Shown here piece by piece: positions 23,465 through 36,899 of a stretch of DNA of 64,000 nt; the first letter of the stretch is position 1, and the number at the start of each line of letters is the position of its first letter. The stretch is from Syngnathus acus (Eukaryota > Chordata > Actinopteri > Syngnathiformes > Syngnathidae), in the NCBI RefSeq assembly GCF_901709675.1, contig NC_051098.1:12060918-12124917 (forward strand), read 5' to 3'. A program made the translations under genes and the position numbers. The notes below the pieces were generated by a model. It did no database searches and had not been told where the DNA came from. It was given only the letters and a program-made list of their open reading frames with translations.

Positions 23465-24419
23465 GAAAACGGGCCTCTTCATCAGAACGCTTCTGTGGTT
23501 CCGAGGAGTTACTGTGAGCTGGCCGGCTCGGCTCCGCCTAATTCTTCAGGTTTTGTTTACATATAGGCTTAGACTGGTCCCATTTCAAAGGGCTCAGTGC
23601 CATGCTTCATCCTTAAGCCCAGATAATACCGGCGAGTAACTTCAGCCAAATTGAAATAAAGATATTGTACATAGACATGCTTGAAGCTAGTGTGAACGAG
23701 TGTTTGCGATATTACCTCACAAAGTACTGACAGACTTTAAGAGGGTTAAAAACTTGGAACGAGACTTTTTTTTAAGAGGGGGGGGCTCTAAAAGAGTGTC
23801 AGGTGGTAATTTCAGACTCTGGACTTCTGGGCAAGGGTGCACGGCCTGGGCCATACAGGAAGGGTCTCATTTCAAAAGAGAGCAAATAAATGAGAGACAA
23901 CGGCGAGTGGTGACCACAAGGTCACTAATGGTTGAGGTGTTCCTTTCCCGAGTTGAGTAATGACGCATCAACATTGTTCAAAAGGTTCAGGCTACTACAA
24001 TTTGAGTGTAAGTGTTTTTTTTTCTTCTTTACAAAAACAAGACAACCGCCAAAATCAACCCACCAATTTTCACCCCAAAAGCTGTGCTGCTAGCATATCT
24101 TGAATATTCTATTGCTCCAAAGTCGATGTAAAATGACAATAATAATCAAATAAATAACTAAATAAATGACATACCACTGAAAAGAATGTCAACCAAATTT
24201 GAATGATTAAAATATATCAAAGACTTCCTATTCTGTGGACAGCAAAAATAATTGAGGCTAACTCAACAGCGCTAATACCCACAACTGTTCCATCCCCAAT
24301 CAGGACCGCAACTTCAAATATTTAGCCGCCATACTCACTTATTCACTAAACATGCACCGACAGGTGAGCTAGTCGCCCATGTCGCAAATTGAAGAGGAGG
24401 TTGAGGCGGGCTCAGCCAT

Positions 24420-24850
24420 CAAATGACAGGTGCTCCAAGGAGGAGGCTCTGGACAGCTCTATAATTCACTCCGGTCAAGACATTTAGGAGACACAATGGC
24501 TTCAAAGTGCGCTCGCGTGCCTGAAAATGAACACACTCCATATAAAGTAGCTAATGTCACTCGACTAAATCATAAAGGTGGTTGGAAAAGCAAAGCATCC
24601 TCCTCAACTGATAATGTCCATTCTAACCTCCCCCACCCAATGAAACAACATATTGTCTGTATTGATCTCTATTTAAAGCCCTCCAATAATAAAACTGGGG
24701 CCTCAACCAAAAAGAGGCTTAGACCCGCTAATTGAGTCTGTGCTGAAAGGAAGCCATTGATCAGGAGCATTATGGGGAAATTAAACAGCACCGCCAAAAG
24801 TGGATCAAAGTCAATGAAGGCCCAATGCGGGCCTGGGGAGGAAACAGATA
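24420..24850. promoter_or_regulatory. candidate conserved noncoding element
   Basis: Complex sequence with AAATGACAGGTG, CTATAATTCACTC, AAATCATAAAGG, TCTATTTAAAGCC and CTAATTGAG motifs and no simple repeats for over 400 bases. Confidence 0.27.
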
Positions 24851-26296
24851 CGCAACCCTTGACACACACAGTGTAACATGCAGTTTATTTTAAAAACACT
24901 TGTAGAAACTTGCTTACTAAAAAAATAGATATCGTAATAAAAAAAAAAAAAAAAGTATCATCTTGCTGAGGACCTGTGGATGAGACCCACTGGGGGAATG
25001 AATAAAGCAATGGGGCCCTGTCTGGTTCATCTATTGGTGCCGTGAGACCATCATAATCTGGTCCCTTGCCCCCTTCCCGCCCCGTTCCATCCCACCGGCC
25101 TCACCGGTGGGCCCTCAAGGCTCCCTGCCTTCTGCTGGGGGGCTTCTTTGTGTCTAATTACCAGCCGGCGAAATGATACATAGGGCACAAACACATGAAT
25201 CAAGAGCTTTTTCTAAAAATCACAACTAATTTATAATTAGTAATTTAAGCCAATTCACGGAAATAAAAAAATCTCCCTTGGTCTTTGCTTTTATGATTTA
25301 ATTTTGACATTTTTATACAACACATTTATACAATCATAATAAATAATCAAATTAATTAATAAAATATATTTATGATTGATTTTATTTATTTAAATGTTAT
25401 GTCTAATTAATCAAATTTAATCAGCAGACAAACAATATTTAAAAATGACTGATTATCCCAAGAGTAAAAACGCAAAGAAATAAAATTGTCTTAAGACCAA
25501 ATATGGCTATGCTGAAAACACTCCAAAGGAAAGATGCAACTGTTGCACTCCTGTGAACTTCAACGAAGCGAGTTGTTGGAGGAAGCGCGATAGCCACAAA
25601 CACCCGCCTATATCCACTTAAAACAAAGTTATCGACATCAACTCCACATTGTGGCCCAATCTACTTACACAAGCAAATCCAAAGCTTACATTACACTGAA
25701 ATAAGCGGCGGATATTGGCAGAATGGGTTTACCCTCGCATTGTTCTAACTGGGCTTTTCTGAGGGAATTTTCCGGCCTCGGATTGTTTCAAAAAAGACAA
25801 CAAAAAAAGTAGTTGTTGGCCTCCATCTCGAGGAGGACTTGGCCAGGATTGGAGGGGGTGTTAAGATGATTTGTGGGCCCTTTCTCCTATCGGATCATCT
25901 AAAATGTGAGCGATTACACCGGTAATCGTCCGCAAGCCGACGCTGGCACAGTCTGCCTCGGGGAGATAAAGGGCGAGCGACAAGAGTTGAGAACCAAGAG
26001 AATGAGACCTGAGAGAGACAACGGGAGGAAGGTGGCAGATTATCACACGCCGGGACGAGCTTGTACGGCTTTTCTCCGTCACGTACATTGTTTCTACGGG
26101 GAGACGGACGTTGTTTGTTGCGGGCCAAACAAATAGCCGACACCGCCTCATCAAAGCTCGGGATTGGCAGCCAAGTGTGGCTGTTGACAACAACCAAGCT
26201 GGTGAAAGAAGAGAAGAGCAGAGAGAGGAAGGAAAACAGGAAGACAAGAGAAATCCCTGCTGTAATTCCCCAAACTGTAATCCACTGGCTTTAATG

Positions 26297-26300
<4 letters not shown>

Positions 26301-26355
<55 letters not shown>
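26301..26355. repeat. (TG)n microsatellite
   Basis: A pure alternating run of about 54 bases, with a second (TG)n run at 26394-26416. Such tracts can adopt Z-DNA. Confidence 0.95.
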
Positions 26356-26357
<2 letters not shown>

Positions 26358-28292
26358 GATTACACATTTATCATCAATGCTCATTCCGGTTCTGCGTGTG
26401 TGTGTGTGTGTGTGTAGGAGCCCCGACAATGCTAGTTGAGGGATTTAAACTGCCGTTCGCTATCACACAACCGCACAATTGAAAATAATGACAACGGTCT
26501 ATTCGCTCCAGCTGATCTTCAAGATCAAGTCCTGGTGCGGAGACAAACTCGCGCTTGGCCGACAGCCAGCATCCTTCCTGTTGGTCACAGTGACACTCTA
26601 TTATGGAGGGGTCAGAGGTCATACCTGGCGAGATGTGGGGGGGGGGGGGACGGACGGGGGGGGGGGGGGAAACCCAGTTTTAGAGCATATTAGGGATTGG
26701 AAGGTCTGTCAGATTACATCTATTGGCTCTCGTGAGGTTGTGCGGGTGTACCTAATCAAGTGTCCAGTGAGTCTATTAAAAATATATATTACTTCAAGAA
26801 GTAGGGGGACATTGTGGTTATTTTTTTTCATCCAACGGGCCATTTTAATATGTACTTGAAGAGTAATTGTAATTGCCTTTGATGCAAGTGTCCAGATTGA
26901 TGAAAAATGGCTTCTTGTAAGCGAGGCACAATATGGTACGACATGTGTGCTACAGATGTAGTAGCTCTGAAAAATCATAGCGTGTGTGTGTGTGTGTGGA
27001 TGTGTGTGAGTGTATATAAGAGAGAGAAAGAGTACCTGAAGAATGCAAATATATGAGCAGGAGAAAGAAGGGGGAAATTAAATGAACATTAATTCTGCTG
27101 TCTCGGCACACAACGAGATGAAAGAGCGGCCGTGCACTTTCTCCTATTTATACGTACCTCCTGGATGAAAGTTTGCGGATGGAGTTAGAGGCCAAACGCT
27201 TGCTTCATTAATAAAGCCGAATCGGCAATTTGAGCCAACTGGGGACATTTAAGTGAGGAGGATTTTGGCTGACTCCAAAATCAAAGATTGGTGTTTAAAA
27301 GTACTTGTGTAAGATAAGACTTCACTTTTTACCAGCTGCCTCAAGGAAGAACAAGATGGAAAGGACAAAAACATGAACAAGGGGTAAGAAAAAAAAATGG
27401 AACAGTGTGCCCAGTGTGTGAATTCAGTTCAGGAGGTGTAAAAATGCAATCTGTGAGAAATTAAGCCTCGCGCTGGAAGAGTGAAACAATTCACCTCCAT
27501 CTGTTCCAAAGGCCTGGAACATGATATTGGAGACGACAGGTGTCTAAATGTTTATTAAGCGCGTCTGTGTCTTTGAGTTTTGACCCGCACTAATTGAATT
27601 TAAACAAACCTTCACTTCAGGAGGCGGCACGAACACAGTGCGCGCCTTGGCGGTAACATTTCAAACGTTTCTGCCCCGTGAGAACAAACGCAACGGCGTA
27701 TTATTTAACGTATTACTTCATTCGTCCGTTATGGGCTTCATGGGAAATGTTCTAAAAAATCTCCGACACCAGTATCTTTGAAATGCCAAACTTGTCTCAA
27801 TTGCTGGCTACATTTCGGGGACAGTTCATTAGGTGCACCAGCGCAATCTCAGAGCTGAATTAAAAAGTTTGGAGCCTCTGCAAATACTGTCGATCAAAGT
27901 TTCATGCTGGAGGATTTTGAGTCCAACTGTGGTATTAATCAGCGCATGAAAACGAACGGAGATCTTTCCTTCAAGTCAATAACTAATGACCCGCATCTTC
28001 CCTTGTTTAACGGTCAGCTTAACCTCGACCCGCACGTAGCCCCGCCCCCTCGCCCCCCCCTGCCGCGGAAGGTGTGACGTTTCACGCGGATTTGTTGCCA
28101 ATTTGATGCATCGCGGCGTAGAAAGTCAATGAAATAACGAGGGGGCAAATTCATTAAGCGTGTGTAAATAAAACACTTCTCAAGATTCATGGGGATGTTC
28201 ACGTGGTGCATAATCATGCCTCCGTCTGCTCATCTCGCTGCGGCATAAAACATTTCATCTGGGAGGAACTCTTTCTGTCGTTGGACCCTCTA

Positions 28293-28309
28293 CCCCCCCC
28301 CCCCCCCCC
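28293..28309. repeat. poly-C tract
   Basis: Seventeen consecutive C on the plus strand (G on the rsrc1 strand). The length is prone to sequencing error. Confidence 0.85.
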
Positions 28310-28349
28310 AATTTCTCCATCTTCCTCCCTTGATCTCGCTCCGTGGCTG

Positions 28350-28860
28350 CCAGAAGCCACAATCATAAAATTATTAAAATGCTGTTTGGCTGCCATTAAT
28401 CAGCGGCGGCGATAAATCCTCACGCGGGAAGTGACGGCGCATTAGTCACAAACCTCTCGGCCCTGACAGACACGCGGTAATGAGCCGCAAAAACGGCGCG
28501 GGTCAATCATAAACTCATCAAATGCGTCATTTAATTTCTCCATTTGGACAAACACAATTTGTTTATGAGAGAGATATCAGGTGTTGTGGAATGAGCGACG
28601 GCGCTGAAATGGCCGGCGCATTAATCAGAGCTTGATTACGCGCGACTCTGCGGTTGTTTATCCTAATTTCATTCATTTCCATCAACAAAGCAAACACGGG
28701 CGAACGCAGCCATTAGCCGTGGTCGGGGATGGCACAATTACAGCCCAGCCATTAAATAAAGTGATGATGAATGGGCCAATACAAACTAAAACAAAGGCGG
28801 TTTTATTACTTCAATTGCATGTGAGCCTTCGTCTTCCTGTTTGGCTGTCTCTCGCTGTAA
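28350..28860. promoter_or_regulatory. strong candidate conserved noncoding element
   Basis: Five hundred bases free of simple repeats. AT-rich homeodomain-type cores (ATAAAATTATTAAAATG, CCATTAATCAGC, CATTTAATTTC, GCATTAATCAGAG, CCATTAAATAAAG, GGTCAATCATAAA) alternate with CpG-containing segments. The alternation and absence of decay make this one of the best enhancer candidates in the window. There is no coding signal. Confidence 0.35.
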
Positions 28861-31596
28861 ACAAAAACGGACTAACTGCGTGAGGGAGACACAAATGAGA
28901 TTTAAAAACTCAAATCTACTACGTTGACTAGTACTCCGCGATATCGATTCGGATGTGGTTTGTGATATTTGTGGAAAAACGGTAAGGAGTTACGGCAACA
29001 TAATAAACATCTCAGGTTAAACTACAACACAAAATTATACAGAGCAACATGTGACAAAATAGTCATGGTGGACAGTAATTACAACTAATTAACTTACAAG
29101 GTAAAATATTTTTTTTAAAAGTATTTATTTATTTAATTTAAATCGACTCTCATGTACCTGCAGTTTTACATCGTCGTAGATTAAAAAAAATCAATATATT
29201 ATACAAAAATGTTTGTTGAGTTTTTTTCCCCTCCTTGTTATTTGTGGAAATCACATATTGCATGTTAATCAGCATTATTTGAAAAAATTACACAATGCAT
29301 TGCAATGGACGTCAATTAAATATATAAATATATAATAAGAGATATTCGCTATTGGCCGGTTGGGCCCCTCTTCCCCGCGACCAACTTGTTCAATTATTAT
29401 AATAACTACACCTAAAAAAAACTTAAAAACAACCCGTTCTGTATTGCACCAAAAAGTTAAACACAACTGAACTTGACTCAGGCAGTAATTCTTTGATAAT
29501 CGCTGCACTATGGCATCGGGAGTCCAAACATCCTTATGTGGCTAGAACCAACTCACACATAATGGACAGATGCGCCAATGTAAAAAGACAGCTGGTGGAA
29601 AGATGTACATGTGTACGAGTTCTTGTCAAGATGTATCGGTAGTTTTTAACGTGGTGATCTTTCAATCGCAGCACATCACTCCGGCTAGCCCTGCCCACGA
29701 TATAGTGCTGAATAAATAAATTTGCCTTGCCATATGTCGTTAACATGATCAACTCCGTCCCTTCTCATCTCTCGCAGTGTGCAGCCGGCATCTCTCTCCC
29801 TGAGCGCACGCCAGCAATCCATGCTAATTAAATTACTTAGCAAAGTTTACTTAACAGGAAATAAACGCTTAGCAAAATTTAAGGCGGTTGCAAATTTGCT
29901 TTCATTCCACTTCAGTGCCGACGCTCGTTTTAGGCTCGTCTGCAAATAATTAGCGTGTGCATTTGCATCAAAATCGTTTATACCATATGTTGCAAAATTA
30001 TGGAAAGCCGTAAATTAAAATAAATAAATAAATCCTTTTTTTTTTCTGTTATGGAAATGTCTACATGTTGAGAGACAGGCGGGGGAGAAGGAGGAGGAGG
30101 AAGAGATGCCACCATGTGTCTCTAAACACTGACAAGGATGGGGGGGGCTGAAATAACTCCGTTTGCATTGGAACTCACTCGGAGTGATGCGTTTTAAGAG
30201 CTCACCAGATGCTGTTTGAAATCTGCCCACATAAGAAAAACAAAGACGTGCTTCACAGCGGCCGACACTCAATGGCTGACATGCTCCCTCTAGTACGGCG
30301 TGTCTACGGCACTAGCCAAGGAGACTCGGATACAAATTTGACGAGTTTGTGATACACGGATTACCCTATGATGAAAACGTACTTAGATGTAGTCGGCACA
30401 GGGATAGGGCGTTACTGCTTTAGAGTGCCTCATTGTTTTGACGCAAAAAGGCCCCGCAAGAACCCAGTGGGATATATTTCGGTCACTGTGAATATATATT
30501 TGCAGCTCAAACATGTCATTTATGTGTAGGCATGAAAAACATGTGCATTCAGCGGATACACACATCATTTGAGAGCAGAGAGAATAGCTTGATTTTTCAT
30601 TATTTCGTTATTTTCAATCATTCCAATTTGGGAAGGTTGTTAAAAACAATTTTCTGTGGCGCACCAAATTTATAAGATCTATAAGTGTTTTTAAAACATA
30701 TGTAATTGATATTTTGCATTGCGATGTTTAAAATTTAAAAAGTTTCCATATTACTACTAACTATTTTAGATACAATATTTAATTTCAACAAAAAAATAAT
30801 TTAATCCATCCAAAGCTCAGCATGTTTTTTTTTTTTTTTCTTTTTTATAAAGTCAGCATTTTTGAAGGCCTTCTTACATAAGATTTTTTTCCCCGACGTT
30901 TAAGTGCTTATTGCTACGGATCCGCCATTAATACATGCTACGGCCTGAGGCGAAAGCACAGAAAGATGCAGGGTGTCATCACCCTGTTGCAAAAGGATGT
31001 TGCTTTATTATAGCCATAAAACAAAGCCCACAAAAATCAATTGGACATAAACCTTTGATCCAGCCAGGCCAGTCCACCCTGTCATTAATAGTCTCGCTTT
31101 TAGACTGGAAGGCATATTCCTTATTGGCGTGAGGAGTCAATTGTTCTCCAGCCTTCTCATCTCCAGGTCAGACGCCTCTTCCACCAGAGTCAACTGGTAA
31201 AAGCTTATTCAGGTATTTGAGGGCTTATGAAACTGTGTGAGCCATAATTAAGACTGTTGACTGGAACAATGAGGTAATGGCACATAAATCCATCTGATCA
31301 ATGGTTACAGAGTCTAAATTACAGGACACCCTCCTGAGCTATTATCCTCTCAAAGGACAAGAGGACACGGATACACGCACTAATAGCATCCAGGGGATTT
31401 CTGTTGTTGTCTGAATTCCAAAGAATTCCGCTGACAAGACATAATTGGCCAGAACTGTAATAAATAAAGACAATTTTCTAACAAAAATCCCAATAAACCC
31501 AAAAGGTGTTGGTGCAAACTAGCAATCAATGTGCAGTTACACAAAGTACAACAGGTCATCCAGATGTATTGCGCTATAATTGTGTGAGTGTGTTGG

Positions 31597-31616
31597 GAGG
31601 GGGGGGGGGGGGGGGA
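31597..31616. repeat. poly-G tract
   Basis: A G run of about 20 bases interrupted by one A, poorly resolvable in length. Confidence 0.75.
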
Positions 31617-32048
31617 ATGAAGGTCAACATCGGCTAGTGGTTCAATTAGTCATGAGTGACACGAGCAAGTGGTGCTGGGACCAGACGAATTAAGAAGCGC
31701 AAAATGTCTGATGAGTGTTATTATCCAAACAAATACTCGGCAGCATTCCAGAGATGATCGAGTATAAGAGCCAGGTGATAATTACGCTGGGAAGAAAGAG
31801 AGAAGGTACAAGAGTGTGCAAAGAGGCTTGAGAAATAAAATTGAAAAAAAAAAAAGATACATAAAAAAAAAAAAAGGAGGTGCTCTCAGCATCCTTATTA
31901 GGTCTTACTCTGGCAGAACAAAGGACGGCAGCCTCCTAAATGTGGCGCATTAGCCCTTGAGTTCCAGAGGGGGTAAGGTGACACCCCTCCATGTATGTGG
32001 TCTGTTCACCATACATCTGTCAGGGCCTAAGGGGGTGGGCTGAGCTGC

Positions 32049-32092
32049 TGCGAGCGAGCGAGCGAGCGAGCGAGGGAGGGAGGGAGGGAGGC
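32049..32092. repeat. (GCGA)n-(GGGA)n tetranucleotide tract
   Basis: Five to six GCGA units pass directly into four to five GGGA units, suggesting one tract that diverged by a C-to-G change. Confidence 0.9.
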
Positions 32093-33115
32093 ACTGTGCT
32101 GACCGTAGAGTAAAGCACACAAGTGTAGAGCTCAGGAACCCCTGCTGGGACTGAGCGCTATTTGCTGTGAATGAATTAGTCCGATTGCACGATGATGCTA
32201 AAACGCTTGGCTGCTGATCCGCCTTTGCATCTATACGGCTGTCACTCAATTGTGATTCTCCACCGATAAAACGCTAACAAATATAAATAAATCGGAATTA
32301 ATCAATTAGATTCATCTGTGTCGTAGAAGTTCAAACGTAAAATGATGAGAATTACCACAAAAACACAAACGTGGACTAGCTTAGTGCTAACACTCAAGCT
32401 ACAGCTACTTGAAGTGGCGTGTAAACGTATGACCGCTATGTTCAGTCATGACGTTATGGGAAAGCACTCGATGCCAACATTCCACTTGAGCACAGCGTAA
32501 TTACATTTGGCAGCCGATTCAGAGACATGAAGCCATTTCAAGTCAAAAGAAGTTCTTAGTGTTATTAAAGGCTCATAAAAACAAGTGGTCCAAATTGCAC
32601 TCGCTCCTTAACGACTTCAGACAGGTGTCAAGAGTAGACAAACCAGCGTGGAAGTTAATTCAGACCACTGAGCCCCTGCCAAGTTCAAGCCTCTGATGAG
32701 AGCTTAAGGACTGTTTGTTTTTGCTGCTGTCAAAGGTTCAAATGGGGAGAGGACGCAGGTTTTGATGACCCCTTGGCCTCCGGGCCCCGCGGTGGGTGTT
32801 CTGCAAACACTCTCCTATTGACGCACGGATAAGGAGAGGCCCTCTGCCGCGGCCTCCCTCGTACAGCGCTCGCGCTCATTTGAGTGGAAACGGACAGCGC
32901 TCTCAAAAGAGGCGAGAACTGAGCGAGAGGCTGAAAAGAAAACGGTACAATAACGTGTGCGGGGCTGCCGTGTGCGTTTGCCAAGTGTGTAGCCGTGCAC
33001 TTTGCAGGGTGACTACATTAGCATTCGATACGAAACTTGGCTTTGTTGATGGTGTTCAGAACAAATTAAGTTATTCAGAGCAAACGGCGAGGTTAATAAT
33101 AAGCAAAAATAATGA

Positions 33116-33361
33116 GGGATGGATGGGCGGATGGAGGGATGGATGGATGATGGAGGGATGATGGATGGAGGGAGGGAGGGAGGGAGGGATGGATGGATGG
33201 ATGGATGGATGGATGGATGGATGGATGGATGGATGGATGGATGGATGGATGGATGGATGGATGGATGGACGGGTGTTTGGGTGGGTGTTTTTTGTTTGGG
33301 TGGGTGTTTTTTTGGATGGATGGATAGATGGAGGATGATGGATGGAGGGATGGATGGAGCT
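33116..33361. repeat. (GGAT)n tetranucleotide array
   Basis: An array of GGAT/GGAG units about 245 bases long, with the purest stretch at 33187-33268. Two tandem GGGTGGGTGTTTTTTG-type units interrupt it near 33282-33314. The open frames of repeating GWMD/HPSI residues here are by-products. Confidence 0.93.
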
Positions 33362-34119
33362 AGATATAGAGTGAGACATAGCTAGATAGCTAGAGAGCTA
33401 AATAGCTAGATACATGGATTGGTAGATGGATAGCTAGTCACACGTGGGTATTAGTTTATATGCACATACGTGTATTTCATATGTAGGCCAAGCAGGAAGT
33501 GACCCATAAACATATCCATCCAGCTCTTTCATTGGGAGCCAGTGATGCCCTCCTCCTCGTAATCCACATAGACTGTCACTCTAGTAACACACATGGACCC
33601 ACACTCATACACACTTAAAGCCCCCAGTGGGCGCTAAGCAGGCCAGCGGGCCAGCCGAGGGGGCTCATTACAGGGCCGCAGAGCCCCCCGACACAAAGGC
33701 CTTATCCGCTTTAGCCACAGGATGATCTGCTCTCTACTGACTAGAGAGAGTCCATAGACGGACAAAAGGCGGGCGGGGGACGGGAGGAGGGTAGAGGAGA
33801 GCCGCGGGCTTCAAGGATGTCAGGAGACCCCGGGAGAGAAAGCCTGGCGGGCGCTCACAGAGGAATGGAGGGGAAGGAGGAGGCGGCTTAAGCTCCACGG
33901 CTACGTCAGGACATTAACATTCACACAACCTCCCAACATCTGCTGCCTACTGCTCGCCCTCCATCCCTCCCCGTTTCCATGTCTGCCCGAGACCGGAACA
34001 AAGACAGGGAGGTAAGAATAAAGTTATCGAACAAGCTTTAATTGACCAGTTGGGTTTTTACGGAAGGTCCGATGGATCCAGATGAAGAACATTATTGAAT
34101 TATCAAAATAATGATCACA

Positions 34120-34275
34120 AAATGTGATGGTCGATTAGTTGTCGATTAATCGATGAACCTCCACTCAATTGTTGACTTACATGTCACAGAACTTGCACCT
34201 CACATTCACTTCTAATGTAAGAATCCAATTTTTTATTATCCTATTACTCGATTAATCAATGGGATAATCAGTAGC
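34120..34275. repeat. TAATCGATTA-type transposon debris
   Basis: GTCGATTAGTTGTCGATTAATCGATG and ACTCGATTAATCAATGGG face each other, as in the ends of fish hAT-like repeats. No target duplication was found, so the assignment is weak. Confidence 0.3.
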
Positions 34276-34783
34276 ACAAAAGCTAGCATGAAAAGCAAGG
34301 AAGCTAGCATGAAAAGAACGGCCTTAGACTTGGGACTTCCAACGGCACCCCAACGTTCCACAATTGTATAGCGTCAAATAAAAATATATATATGCTGTAT
34401 TTGTCAGATGGTCAAAAGCTCCCCAAAAAGTTGCCGGACAAAGACAGCTGTTGCTCAGCAACCTCCAGTTAGCCATAAGCTTGCGTGTTCGCTATGTGAG
34501 TACAAAAGTACATTTGATTCGTACGGTACATGATGTACGGACGCCTACGTCTTTCATATATTTCCCGTCGTGAAATTAAAGCAGTGCTACGCCGTGTGTG
34601 GGTACATGACCGTAAACAAGAAGACATCTTTCCATGCGGTCGATCTCTGCCTGTCGCACGTGGCTCGCAAATTGGAGCCGGAATATACGCGGCGACGTGT
34701 GAATTATATTCTGCGAGGTGTGTTTGAAATCAAACCGCTGTAAATATTGGCCCGGCAACGCTCAAAACTATCATATCTCTTAC

Positions 34784-34835
34784 CTGCAGCCTGGAGGACC
34801 ATCTGCATTCGAACCTTAGCCTGTTCTGCTGGCGT
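34784..34835 (-). CDS. rsrc1: rsrc1 micro-exon (52 bp)
   Basis: This exon encodes residues 68-84, TPAEQAKVRMQMVLQAA, plus one G that begins the Ala completed by the next exon. Human RSRC1 reads PPAEQAKARLQLVLEAAA. It forms the first turns of the coiled coil. The acceptor is CAG (34836-34838) preceded by CCCCTA. The donor is GTAAGAG (34777-34783). At 52 bases it is unusually small and flanked by 8.4 and 20.6 kb introns, so gene finders easily miss it. Confidence 0.94.
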
Positions 34836-36065
34836 CTGTAGGGGAGAAAAACAAGACATGAGTGATTCAAAAATCTTACACTATAGTGGAGTGCAAAAAA
34901 AAAAAAAATTGTCCAACCCCTGCTCTGCACATCACCATCCGTACCAATAATCCAGCAAGAGCACAGAGACGTGTCACAAAGGCCCGTTCATGACAGCCCA
35001 GACAAGCCCCAAGCCCACACAACTTTTATCGATGTAATCTACTTGGAAAGCTGCTGGCTCCCCCTTGGCGCCGCTAGATTTTACCCAAGACCGTCTTTAA
35101 CCGCGACCATTAGCGCCAACGCTCCCTTAAACTGTCCTCGCCGAGTACCAGGGGACAACTTCTGCCCTGTTGCCAGTGGCGCCTGTTAGAGTGGAGAAAA
35201 TAAAAATCATACTTGTGGAAAGGGAAAAAAAATAAATAAATACAGGCACATCCTGGACACACAAGGGAGGATCAATAAGGAGGAGATGAAGAGAAATTTC
35301 GAGAGAGAAAACAAAAAGGTATTTTAACAAGTCTTGGGAGAGTGGGATGAGAGGGCACAGAGCACATTTGAAAAAAGATCACAGCCGCTGCGCACTTCCT
35401 ATTGGCTCCCCCGTATGTTAGCGGGTTCGAGTGAGTGAGGGGAGGGAGAGGGGGGGCGGCGTTTGTGCTTTGACAGTCGTGTTGGGAGACGCAGTCCCCG
35501 CCGCCCTGCCTTCAACCTCGCCGTAATACCAATATCGCCGCTATTAGATTTGAGGATCTTAATTGTCAAGGAAGAATGATGGGAAGGATTGTGAGTGGAG
35601 CCATTAAAAAAAACGGAAAAAAAAAGGCGGAGGAGTGCTCTTTTTTGGTGCGATGGCACAGCGGCCCTCGTTACCAAGCGGCGGCGGAAACTGTGTGTAG
35701 GATTAGAGAGAAATTAAATGCTAATGGGGATGGGATCTGAAACCGCTGCCTGGGAGCATCATTTAGACGGCGGGGCCGTGGTGTTGCTGACAGGCACCCC
35801 CCCCTCCCCCCTCTGCTCTCTTCCTCCCACCTTCTCCTCCTACATAGACAACCAAGCTCTTCTTCCCACTACTTTCCCTCCCGGCACCCCACCTCCTGCT
35901 CAGCCACAGGGAGAAAAAAAAAAAATCGGATTTATCAAACTGTAAACTTGTCACTTTGTAAAAACGTCACTTTCCGGCGGCGGGGAAATATAATGACCCG
36001 CTTTAATGCAGCCATGTCAGGCTGCAGGATCCGACACGCAGCGCACATTAAGGCACACTTAATGT

Positions 36066-36066
<1 letters not shown>

Positions 36067-36144
<78 letters not shown>
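36067..36144. repeat. (TG)39 microsatellite
   Basis: Seventy-eight bases of pure alternating TG, the longest dinucleotide run in the window. Confidence 0.95.
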
Positions 36145-36147
<3 letters not shown>

Positions 36148-36899
36148 CTGTAGCAGGTGACATTGCGCATCACACTCGGCGTTGACGGGCGCTGCTCGAC
36201 AGCTGAAATTACCAATTGCTATTATGCCTGGGAAAAGGAAGGATTGAATTCTTCAAACACACACACACAAACGGTGGCCCAGTTCAATCTATCAATTCCC
36301 CTTGACTTTTTTTTTTTTGCCTCAAGAAGCAAAAATAAGACATTTCAAAACTTAGCAAGGCAGATTACGATCAAATTACCATAACAAGTACAGTAAAAGG
36401 TACTCAGATGTCCAATAACTAAGAGAACAAAATGCCGCCAAGATACACGTGGTATTAGCATGTTGCACTCTGACACATTGTTTCTCCGTAATTCACGCGT
36501 GCGTGCCCTCCTCCTCTGTGCGTAATTCATTAGTAAACAATAAAGAGGCGTTAATTGTGCTCCCCAGAGGCAGATGTCTGAGCGAAAGAGAAAGAGAGGC
36601 AGCTAAAGTGGCGGCCTCCTCAATTAGAAAACAAACACGAGAAGTGTTGTGCGGAGGTTGAAATAGATCACATGTGAGACGTAAAACACACACAGAAGCT
36701 GAGAAATAAATATTGTTGAAGTGGGGACTGTGAGTTGGGCAACAATTTGGAATTGCATTGTACTGAATGTACAATATGGAAAAAAATGACAGGTAATTTT
36801 AAATCTACAATCAAGACCATACGATCCCTTAAAATACATGAAATTAATGTCAATTTTGTATTCTTGTTTCTAGTTCCTGATTGTAAAACGACCACAAGA

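Larger units (their letters stand above)
14139..34783 (-). other. rsrc1: rsrc1 intron (20.6 kb)
   Basis: The largest intron seen, with donor GTAAGAG at 34777-34783 and acceptor TAG next to 14138. Contents: CTCF-like motifs (15574 and 18097), a Tc1-type end fragment (16459), CpG-rich blocks (about 16.7-17.8 kb), a (GA)27 tract (20537), candidate conserved blocks (20.7-21.2, 24.4-24.85 and 28.35-28.86 kb), a compound minisatellite (21823-22203), poly-A (23434), long (TG)n (26301), (GCGA)n and (GGAT)n tracts (32 and 33 kb) and TAATCGATTA-type repeat debris near 34130-34270. No gene was recognised inside. Confidence 0.8.

Noticed and set aside
25861-26482. Open frames of 123-168 codons on both strands
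   Set aside because: They include long His-Thr or Cys-Val runs from the (TG)n tract, and the rest shows no known motif.
33071-33385. Repeating HPSI / GWMD open frames
   Set aside because: They are translation of the (GGAT)n array, with no conserved domain.
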